This document shows, in pieces, positions 5,966 to 10,532 of a stretch of 10,532 nucleotides of DNA (positions are counted from its first letter, which is position 1; each line of letters begins with the position of its first letter). The translations under genes and the position numbers were made by a program. The stretch is from Candidatus Woesearchaeota archaeon (GTDB lineage: Archaea; Nanobdellota; Nanobdellia; Woesearchaeales; UBA525). The stretch lies in assembly GCA_018221165.1 (NCBI GenBank), contig JAAOYD010000116.1, positions 1 through 10,532 of the forward strand, read 5' to 3'. The notes beneath the pieces were generated by a model. It made no database searches. It saw nothing but the letters and a program-made list of their open reading frames with translations, and had not been told where the DNA came from.

Positions 5966-6354
5966 AGTCCTATCACCCTGAGGAAGAAGAGGTTCTGGAT
6001 GGTAATCGCGTAGAGTATCCCACCGAGGACGAGGAAGATGGATGCTATACTATAAATCGGCACGAGTGTGAGGAGGAAGGCGATGACCAACGAGCTCATT
6101 GCGAACAATAGTTTTGTTGCCATGTCTTCGAGGTATTCTTTCATCTTGCCTTTCTTGAGACGGAGGTGCCAGTAGGTCAATACTAAATATACAAACAGGC
6201 TTATCATGATCCACAAGGAAAAGAAAGTCCTGCTTCTCATACCTGCGATGAAAAGTGGGACGAGTGCGAGCGTCAGTAGGACGATAATGACAATTTTCCA
6301 GACGCCATAGGCGTATTTCGCGCCTTGTTTCACTGTTTCCATGTTTTCCCCCAT
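5962..6354 (-). CDS. Small four-helix integral membrane protein
   Basis: A 130-residue protein with four strong hydrophobic segments at about 20-38, 44-63, 82-99 and 102-121, arranged as two hairpins separated by a basic cytoplasmic-looking loop (HLRLKKGKMKEYLEDM, 63-78). No catalytic or transport motif is seen and I cannot name a family. The ATG at 6354, two bases after the nop5 TAA, is preferred over a GTG at 6363 that overlaps nop5. An ATG at 6342, preceded by GGGGG, is also possible and would shorten it by four residues. The stop overlaps the flpA start by ATGA. Its place between the two box C/D protein genes is unusual, because nop5 and flpA are normally adjacent in archaea. Confidence 0.8.
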   Translation of the reverse strand: MGENMETVKQGAKYAYGVWKIVIIVLLTLALVPLFIAGMRSRTFFSLWIMISLFVYLVLTYWHLRLKKGKMKEYLEDMATKLLFAMSSLVIAFLLTLVPIYSIASIFLVLGGILYAITIQNLFFLRVIGL

Positions 6355-6356
6355 GT

Positions 6357-7076
6357 TTACCACGTCGTGAACTTCTCTTCGAGCACTTTCTTGTACTCAG
6401 CGGCTTTCTTCTCGCCCTTGAACAGGTCGAGCTTGGCGCACATCGATAATTTGTCTGCCAAACCACGCGCGGCTTTTCCTCGTTGCCCTGCTGGCAGTTT
6501 CTGGATGAGTGCGTGATTGAAGAGGATGCCATATTTTGGTGAGCGGTGTCGACGACGATCCCGCAGATGCCTGAACAGTGCGGTTTCCGCACCCAAGAGC
6601 TGCAATGTGCTGCTTGGCATAGTTGCAAGGCGCTGCAGTGATCCTGCTTGGGCAAGTAATTGTGCTGCAATTCTGCTTCCTGCGAGAATGGTTAAGTTCG
6701 GTGCGTATCCAGTCAGCTTCTCTTCGATGTAGGCAAGTAGTCGCTCTTTCTCTTCGAGCAGCTTGGTGCAGGTGACGATCATGCCTTCAATGGCTTCTTT
6801 GTCGTCGTGCGCTAATTCAGCGCCCATCACACCTTTCTCAGCTAAATCTGCAGCTGCGATGAAGGAGTCGTGGTCTTTTACAGCTTTCTCGTGCTCGGGA
6901 TTATGCAACGCGTACCATTCACGTGTCTTCTTGATGAGCCGATGGGCTGTCTTCTCGACTTGGTCGAGGCTAGTCGATGCCTGAAGAAGGAATTGGTCTG
7001 TGTCCACAGCCGCTGCTATCTGCTCCTTTGTCTCTGCAATTAACTGCGTCCTGAGCGGTGCATACTCGTGGGTCAT
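6357..7076 (-). CDS. Nop5/Nop56-58 box C/D RNP core protein, short form
   Basis: Scaffold of the archaeal box C/D methylation complex, bridging fibrillarin to L7Ae and the guide RNA. Residues ~24-124 form the long coiled coil (DQFLLQASTSLDQVEKTAHR, REWYALHNPEHE). From 126 follows the NOP domain: APNLTILAGSRIAAQLLAQA (125-144), LGAETALFRHLRDRRRHRSP (161-180), KYGILFNHAL (181-190) and GQRGKAARGLADKLSMCAKL (197-216). The protein is 239 residues against about 370-420 in most archaea, because nearly all of the N-terminal fibrillarin-binding domain is missing. The frame extends upstream to a TTG at 7133, but the ATG at 7076 is preferred: it is the first ATG, and CTTATAAAG is centred 26 nt before it, matching other leaderless genes here. 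It is the first gene of a five-gene operon. The C-terminus lacks the usual long Lys-rich tail. Confidence 0.92.
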   Translation of the reverse strand: MTHEYAPLRTQLIAETKEQIAAAVDTDQFLLQASTSLDQVEKTAHRLIKKTREWYALHNPEHEKAVKDHDSFIAAADLAEKGVMGAELAHDDKEAIEGMIVTCTKLLEEKERLLAYIEEKLTGYAPNLTILAGSRIAAQLLAQAGSLQRLATMPSSTLQLLGAETALFRHLRDRRRHRSPKYGILFNHALIQKLPAGQRGKAARGLADKLSMCAKLDLFKGEKKAAEYKKVLEEKFTTW

Positions 7077-7097
7077 GCGGGCCAGGAGTGCAAGGCC

Positions 7098-7106
7098 CTT
7101 TATAAG
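7098..7106 (-). promoter_or_regulatory. TATA box of the nop5 operon
   Basis: On the minus strand this reads CTTATAAAG, with its centre 26 nt before the ATG at 7076. The spacing predicts transcription starting at or next to the ATG, that is, a leaderless mRNA. This is the main reason for placing the nop5 start downstream of the TTG at 7133. Confidence 0.65.
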
Positions 7107-7316
7107 TGCTTCTTGGTGTTCCAACACCCCCAAAAAAGAATAGTAATAAAAATAGTCAAAATAATAGCATATATACTATTCATCTTTTTTAAACATTTAT
7201 ATACTTCTCGACGATATATTTTCTTTCCACTATTCTCTAGTCTACTATAATAGCTATTCTTTTCCCTATTCTAAAAGCTATACATAACAGTAGTATAAGA
7301 GATAGTTGCTAAATTA

Positions 7317-7324
7317 TTATAAAT
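7317..7324 (+). promoter_or_regulatory. TATA box of the AbrB-like gene
   Basis: TTATAAAT is centred about 25 nt before the ATG at 7346, and no Shine-Dalgarno lies between, so the gene is probably leaderless. The TATAAA core is followed by exactly 22 bases before the ATG, the same as for nop5. Confidence 0.65.
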
Positions 7325-7345
7325 GCTATTAATTCTCAATGACAC

Positions 7346-7501
7346 ATGGTCAAGCTACAGCAGCTACCCAACGGCCAACTCATTCTTACTGTTCCTAAGA
7401 AACTTGCTGAATTTAAGGGCTGGAAAAAAGGGATTATCATCAAATTCAAGGACCACAGCCCTAACGGCTTCGTTATCGAAGCGGAGGTGCAGCAAGACTA
7501 A
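7346..7501 (+). CDS. Small AbrB/SpoVT-like DNA-binding protein
   Basis: A 51-residue protein encoded by a short frame with a clear promoter. The sequence begins MVKLQQLPNGQLILTVPKKL, followed by AEFKGWKKGIIIKF. This fits the AbrB/SpoVT swapped-hairpin pattern: a first strand, G-Q-L-x-L-T-V-P-K-x-L (normally R-I-x-I-P-K), a helix, then W-x-K-G-x-x-I-x-F as the second strand pair. The N-terminal half alone forms the fold, as in AbrB-type antitoxins and many small archaeal regulators. No toxin gene is adjacent, so a free-standing transcription factor is more likely than an antitoxin (inference). It is 9 nt upstream of the 5S-like element. GCTTCG-TTAT-CGAAGC (7467-7482) inside it is a perfect hairpin, perhaps by chance. 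Confidence 0.75.
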   Translation: MVKLQQLPNGQLILTVPKKLAEFKGWKKGIIIKFKDHSPNGFVIEAEVQQD

Positions 7502-7510
7502 CGGTCACGA

Positions 7511-7618
7511 GGGCCTGGCGGCCATAGACGGGTGGTAGTAACACGCGCGATGTACCTTCTAACCCCCAACAACGTCATCCGCATGTTCACTATCTTCTCG
7601 GTGGTACTCGCCAGGCCC
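7511..7618 (+). rRNA. 5S-rRNA-like element, shortened and divergent (possible relic)
   Basis: GGGCCTGGCG (7511-7520) pairs perfectly over 10 bp with CGCCAGGCCC (7609-7618), as 5S helix I does, and it is followed at once by the loop A sequence; GGCGGCCATAG (7517-7527) is identical to archaeal 5S RNAs. Helix II can be drawn: GACG (7527-7530) with CGTC (7573-7576), then GG-GG with CCCCC (7563-7567) and TAG with CTA. The 3' strand TAACCCCC resembles the usual TTAAGCCCCC. The conserved helix III/loop C (CCGAAC, GAAG) is missing, and the element is 108 nt instead of about 120. Options are a fast-evolving real 5S, a decayed copy, or an unrelated structured RNA that mimics 5S ends. No TATA box is evident; read-through from the AbrB-like gene is possible. 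Confidence 0.45.
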
Positions 7619-7644
7619 TTTCATCTTCCTCACTCCCCGATAAG

Positions 7645-7652
7645 CTTTTAAG
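7645..7652 (+). promoter_or_regulatory. TATA box of the aRF1 gene
   Basis: CTTTTAAG is centred about 26 nt before the ATG at 7675, and no Shine-Dalgarno precedes the ATG. It predicts a leaderless aRF1 transcript independent of the upstream 5S-like element. Confidence 0.6.
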
Positions 7653-7674
7653 CCCCCCTCATTCTCGAGACTTC

Positions 7675-8793
7675 ATGGCCAAAGAGGAGATAAAGAAGCT
7701 GAGCGCCACGGAGCGCTACCACCTCAAACAGTTCGTGAAAGAGCTTGGCGGCTATCGCGGCCGGCACACTGAACTCGTTACAGTGTATGTTCCAGCGGGC
7801 TACGCGCTTGATTCTATTATTGGTCACCTCCAACAGGAGCAGGGAACTGCAAGTAACATCAAATCCAAGCAGACGCGCACCAACGTTATCGATGCGCTTG
7901 AGCGTATGATTCAGCACCTGAAGACAGTGCAGCGCACGCCGCCGAATGGTCTTGCCGCGTTCGCTGGTAACGTCGCTGAGAAGGAAGGTCAATCCGACTT
8001 GAAAGTCTGGAGTATCGAGCCGCCGGTGCCCATGAAGCAGCGTCTCTATCGTTGCGACAAGGTCTTTATTCTCGAGCCACTTGATGACGTGCTTGACGAC
8101 GAGAGTATCTATGGCCTCGTTGTCATGGATCGTCGCGACGCTATGATTGGCTTGCTCAAAGGTAAGTCTATTATTCCCGTACGTAAGACGCATTCTGAAG
8201 TGCCTGGTAAGACAAGAGCCGGTGGGCAGTCAAGTGTGCGTTTCGCTCGTTTGAGGGAAGGCGCGACAAAAGATCACTATAAGAAAATTGCCGAGCACAT
8301 GAAGGAAGAATTCCTAATGAAGGATGACCTCAAAGGCATCATCCTCGGCGGTCCTGGTACAACGGTGAATGACTTCATGAGCAAGGAGTACGTCACTGCT
8401 GATGTGCGCAAGAAGATTATCGCGACGAAAGATCTCTCGTACACTGGTGAATTTGGTATGCAAGAACTTTTAGAAAAGAGCGCGGATGTCCTTGCGGAAG
8501 AGGACGTCGCTGAAGAGAAAGAAATCATGCAGAAGTTCTTCCACGAACTGAGCAAAGATACCGGTCTTGCGGGTTATGGTAATAAGGAAGTGCGTGAAGC
8601 TATCAAGATTGGAGCGGTGAACATCGTGCTGGTAAGCGAACATCTCAGCGATGAGGAAGTCGAGGAGTTCGAGGAGCTGGCCAAACCCTTAGGCTCTGAA
8701 GTCAGAATTATCAGCGTTGAGACACGAGAAGGCGCGCAGCTCAAGGAGATGGGCGGCGTCGCTGCCATTCTGAGATATCCTTTAGCAAGCTAG
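7675..8793 (+). CDS. prf1: Peptide chain release factor aRF1 (class 1)
   Basis: Recognises all three stop codons in the ribosomal A site and triggers release of the finished protein. Seen in order: the stop-codon-reading domain with TASNIKS (58-64) and the YxCxxxF motif as YRCDKVF (125-131), the catalytic GGQ loop at 183-185 in KTRAGGQSSVRF (179-190), the middle domain with LGGPGTTVNDF, and the C-terminal domain ending in EGAQLKEMGGVAAILRYPL. It is 372 residues, about 40 shorter than most archaeal aRF1. The gap falls after NIVLVSEHLS, where homologues carry a minidomain with CxxCG zinc-type pairs; here the chain passes straight to DEEVEEFEELAKPLGSE. That minidomain is not needed for peptide release in the family. 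TATA-box spacing supports a leaderless start at this ATG. Confidence 0.96.
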   Translation: MAKEEIKKLSATERYHLKQFVKELGGYRGRHTELVTVYVPAGYALDSIIGHLQQEQGTASNIKSKQTRTNVIDALERMIQHLKTVQRTPPNGLAAFAGNVAEKEGQSDLKVWSIEPPVPMKQRLYRCDKVFILEPLDDVLDDESIYGLVVMDRRDAMIGLLKGKSIIPVRKTHSEVPGKTRAGGQSSVRFARLREGATKDHYKKIAEHMKEEFLMKDDLKGIILGGPGTTVNDFMSKEYVTADVRKKIIATKDLSYTGEFGMQELLEKSADVLAEEDVAEEKEIMQKFFHELSKDTGLAGYGNKEVREAIKIGAVNIVLVSEHLSDEEVEEFEELAKPLGSEVRIISVETREGAQLKEMGGVAAILRYPLAS

Positions 8794-8817
8794 TTCTCAA
8801 GAAAATAAAAAATGTTT

Positions 8818-9960
8818 CTACCTGCCGTAGGCTGCTATGTAGGGTGACTGGTCGTGCCACTTGCAGAATCCTTTGTAGTAGCCAGTCACTTCGTTGTTCC
8901 TACATGCTGAGCACGCGTTGCCGAAGGTGAGCTGGTTGCCGTCGAGCTTTACCGCACAAACAAGATCGTAAATTGGTTCACAACTTGTGGCTGCTCGTTC
9001 TTCAGCAGTGCACGGGAAGATTTCACCGTCGACAATCACTTCTGTGCCCTCCTCAATATTGAAGGTCTGCTGGCACGCACCCATCTCATAGAACTTGACG
9101 CCTGTGGCCGTGCAAGCTTCGCACGCGGTTGGAAATGTCTGTTTTTGATTGAGACCGAAGTCTGCACAGACAGGATTGTAGGTGTCACCTGTACAATCCC
9201 CTCCTGTGATGCTTAAGCTGCACGCAATCTTTGGGCAGTTGCCTTGTGAGTAGCTGTACACATCAGGGTCGTGGCACGCTGTGCACTTGTTATCGTAGGT
9301 TCGTGTGTTGAGATTCTGGAGTTTGGCGCAGACAGGGTCGCGTATGCGCGTGCAGTCGTCAGGTCGCGGAACCCCGCACACAACTTCTTGATAGTTTGTT
9401 GGCTCGGTAATCTGCGGAACGAGAAAGTCGTTTGGAGGAGCTTTATCCACGAGCTTCCCCTCTTCTTCTGGTTCTTCAACTATTACTTCTTCTGGGCATT
9501 CGCCAGGAGTGTGGCTCACAACCATTGCATCGCCGCAGGCACCGCAGGCGTTGCCATAGGTTCCTGTCGTTCCGTCGCTGAGCTTTGCGCACACTGGTGT
9601 GTAGTCCATTGTGCAGATTTCAGGTCGCTCTATGCAGACGGTCTCCACCGGATCTTCAATATACTTGCTCGGACAATCGTATACTTTCACGCAATCCTTG
9701 TCGTTCTCGAAGAGTGATTTGCAGCCAATACTCATAGCTGCAGGGCTGACCACTGGACAATCTTGGTAGTTTCCTGATGCGTCATACCATCGTGTTCCGC
9801 CGCCGAGGTTGTCCTTGACTGCACGAACGTAGTCACCACACTCGTGTACTTCGCTGATGCCGTTACTGCAGTAACTGGCGTAGTCTCTGTCAACAGGGGC
9901 GGGTGCACAGGCTATAATGAGTGCCGTGAGCACTGAGAGGATGATGATGGATTGCCGCAT
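8818..9960 (-). CDS. Lipoprotein with four Kazal-type domains
   Basis: A predicted secreted, lipid-anchored protein of 380 residues. MRQSIIILSVLTALIIAC is a short signal peptide with a lipobox ending at Cys18. After a Cys-containing region (31-90) come four Kazal-like modules, each with six Cys: 109-155, 195-242, 247-296 and 317-366. They share C-x7/8-C-A, a TY/TF-x-N/T-x-C-x2-C core and a closing G-x-C (TYGNACGAC, TYDNKCTAC, TFPTACEAC, TFGNACSAC). An acidic linker (EEVIVEEPEEEGK, 157-169) separates the first two modules. Kazal domains are best known as serine-protease inhibitors or in extracellular matrix proteins, so roles in protection against host or neighbour proteases, or in adhesion, are plausible (inference). 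The ATG at 9960 is chosen over a GTG at 9972 because GGTGAT sits 5 nt upstream of the ATG and the lipoprotein signal begins cleanly there. Confidence 0.85.
   Translation of the reverse strand: MRQSIIILSVLTALIIACAPAPVDRDYASYCSNGISEVHECGDYVRAVKDNLGGGTRWYDASGNYQDCPVVSPAAMSIGCKSLFENDKDCVKVYDCPSKYIEDPVETVCIERPEICTMDYTPVCAKLSDGTTGTYGNACGACGDAMVVSHTPGECPEEVIVEEPEEEGKLVDKAPPNDFLVPQITEPTNYQEVVCGVPRPDDCTRIRDPVCAKLQNLNTRTYDNKCTACHDPDVYSYSQGNCPKIACSLSITGGDCTGDTYNPVCADFGLNQKQTFPTACEACTATGVKFYEMGACQQTFNIEEGTEVIVDGEIFPCTAEERAATSCEPIYDLVCAVKLDGNQLTFGNACSACRNNEVTGYYKGFCKWHDQSPYIAAYGR
8863..9636 (-). repeat. Four-fold Kazal module array
   Basis: Coding repeats within the lipoprotein, at 9496-9636, 9235-9378, 9073-9222 and 8863-9012. 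Each keeps the six-Cys spacing, but the modules are divergent from one another, so this is an old duplication rather than recent DNA repetition. C3-C4 spacing is 14 residues in all four, longer than in animal Kazal domains. Confidence 0.8.
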
Positions 9961-9990
9961 TGGTATCACCACGTGATGAAAGGCACTTCC

Positions 9991-10000
9991 TTTTTAAATA
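9991..10000 (-). promoter_or_regulatory. TATA box of the Kazal lipoprotein gene
   Basis: Minus-strand TATTTAAAAA is centred about 35 nt before the ATG at 9960, predicting a start near 9970 and a leader of about 10 nt containing GGTGAT. A short inverted repeat, ATCAC-CAC-GTGAT (9965-9977), overlaps this leader and could affect SD access or bind a regulator (inference). Confidence 0.5.
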
Positions 10001-10016
10001 GTTATTTGTCGGAAAG

Positions 10017-10024
10017 CTTTAAAG
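10017..10024 (+). promoter_or_regulatory. TATA box of the SprT-like gene
   Basis: CTTTAAAG is centred about 27 nt before the ATG at 10048, with no Shine-Dalgarno between, again indicating a leaderless transcript. It is divergent from the lipoprotein promoter. Confidence 0.55.
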
Positions 10025-10047
10025 CCCCTTCTTGTGCACGCTGTCAT

Positions 10048-10532
10048 ATGAATCATGACTCGTTACCTGAACGCGCCTGGCGGGAGTTGTATCCTGACAA
10101 ACGCCTTCGCAAGGCGCTCAAGATGCGCTACAGTGGTCGTTTCAAGGACTACAATGCGACTGTGACCGACCGTCCTGGCTCATTGACACGTCCAGGTACG
10201 ATTACCTTCTCTCTTTCAAGGATGTTTGAGCAATCAAGTGATGAAATCAAGCTGGGTGTGATGCAGCATCTCCTCAACCGTTTGAAGGGTACGAAAGTGG
10301 ATACCATAGAGATTCAGCTCTACAACCGTTTCATCAAGAAGCTGGCTGATTATGTCGTGACTGAGCATGTCGATCAGGAGCTCAAGGCGCACTTCGACAC
10401 CCTCAACCACCGATTCTTCGACGGCTACATGCTCACCCCAAATCTTGTCTGGGGTGGCTACACTTTGACAAAGCTTGGCCATTATGAATACGCCACAGAC
10501 ACCATCAGCATCTCGACAGCCTTGAAGGAAGC
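10048..10532 (+). CDS. SprT-like / zincin metallopeptidase-fold protein, N-terminal part
   Basis: An open frame of 161 complete codons that runs off the window. Residues 1-110 are basic and mixed helical (RAWRELYPDKRLRKALKMRY, LYNRFIKKLADYV). From 114 the pattern fits the SprT/zincin-like fold before the active site: HFDTLNHRFFDGYMLTPNLV (114-133), then LTKLGHYEYATDTISISTAL (140-159). This corresponds to N-x-x-F-F-x-G-x-L-x-x-P-x-L-x-W, a Gly-x-Tyr turn and an I-x-I-S strand. The HExxH zinc motif would follow shortly and is outside the window, so catalytic competence cannot be judged. SprT relatives include DNA-protein crosslink proteases and uncharacterised prokaryotic zincins. The start is supported by a TATA box at the leaderless distance. 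Confidence 0.7.
   Translation, partial: MNHDSLPERAWRELYPDKRLRKALKMRYSGRFKDYNATVTDRPGSLTRPGTITFSLSRMFEQSSDEIKLGVMQHLLNRLKGTKVDTIEIQLYNRFIKKLADYVVTEHVDQELKAHFDTLNHRFFDGYMLTPNLVWGGYTLTKLGHYEYATDTISISTALKE

Larger units (their letters stand above)
7077..7345. promoter_or_regulatory. AT-rich divergent intergenic region
   Basis: Between the nop5 start and the AbrB-like start there is no convincing gene. The part from about 7134 is very AT-rich and holds several TATA-like runs and five copies of CTATTC: 7176-7181, 7230-7235, 7254-7259 and 7266-7271 on the plus strand, and 7138-7143 on the minus strand. AGAATAGT (7137-7144) and ACTATTCT (7229-7236) are exact reverse complements. It is probably a shared regulatory region. 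Confidence 0.5.

Noticed and set aside
7467..7482. Perfect hairpin GCTTCG-TTAT-CGAAGC
   Set aside because: It lies within the AbrB-like coding sequence with no T-run after it, so it is not a clear terminator or regulatory site; noted only.
7502..7620. Short minus-strand frame (about 39 codons) across the 5S-like element
   Set aside because: It is very short, has no promoter or SD, and lies wholly inside the self-complementary RNA-like element, which explains the sequence better.
9271..9717. Plus-strand frame of 148 codons opposite the Kazal lipoprotein
   Set aside because: It is the antisense of a Cys-rich gene, with the Ala/Val/Cys/Trp-rich composition that arises from that, and has no start signal.
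9961..9972. GTG start at 9972 for the Kazal lipoprotein
   Set aside because: It would use the SD region as coding sequence and put four residues ahead of a well-formed lipoprotein signal; the ATG at 9960 fits better.
1..10532. CRISPR arrays, insertion sequences, tRNA genes
   Set aside because: No regularly spaced direct repeats, transposase motifs with terminal repeats, or TTC-arm/CCA patterns were found on either strand.

Overview
This window looks like a piece of an archaeal chromosome, most likely from a small-genome DPANN lineage such as the Woesearchaeota/Pacearchaeota group. The archaeal assignment rests on class-1 release factor aRF1, fibrillarin, a NOP-domain protein, a Tfx-type regulator, TATA-box promoters and largely leaderless starts. 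The DPANN assignment is an inference from shortened versions of conserved proteins (Nop5 without most of its N-terminal domain, aRF1 without its minidomain), a bacterial-type acetate kinase, and Cys-rich or lipid-anchored surface proteins. I see no mobile element, CRISPR array or tRNA.

Layout. 1-2223 (+): the 3' part of acetate kinase (energy metabolism), then an MscS-type channel. 2229-3617 (-): a Tfx-like HTH regulator, a small ORF coupled to it by an ATGA overlap, and a Cys-rich repeat protein whose reading frame is broken relative to that ORF. 3618-3844: a divergent AT-rich promoter region with an inverted repeat. 3845-4210 (+): an HPF/RaiA-like ribosome-associated protein. 4207-7076 (-): five tightly packed or overlapping genes, in transcription order a short Nop5, a four-helix membrane protein, fibrillarin, an unrecognised 137-residue protein, and an E1-like (MoeB/ThiF) enzyme. 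7077-7345: an AT-rich divergent promoter region. 7346-8793 (+): a 51-residue AbrB-like protein, a 5S-rRNA-like structured element, and aRF1. 8818-9960 (-): a lipoprotein with four Kazal-type domains. 10048-10532 (+): the start of a SprT-like zincin, cut by the window end.

How it fits together. Most of the identifiable content serves RNA and translation: fibrillarin and Nop5 (box C/D-guided 2'-O-methylation), aRF1 (termination), an HPF-like factor (ribosome hibernation) and a 5S-like element. The rest serves the cell surface: a channel, a Kazal lipoprotein and a Cys-rich repeat protein. The most unusual items are the five-gene operon joining the box C/D core to a membrane protein and a Cys-less E1-like enzyme with an unknown partner, the degenerate 5S-like element, the tetra-Kazal lipoprotein, and the regulator/frame-broken surface gene unit. 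A TATA element about 26 nt upstream of the start codon recurs before several genes and allows some starts to be corrected, notably nop5 at 7076.
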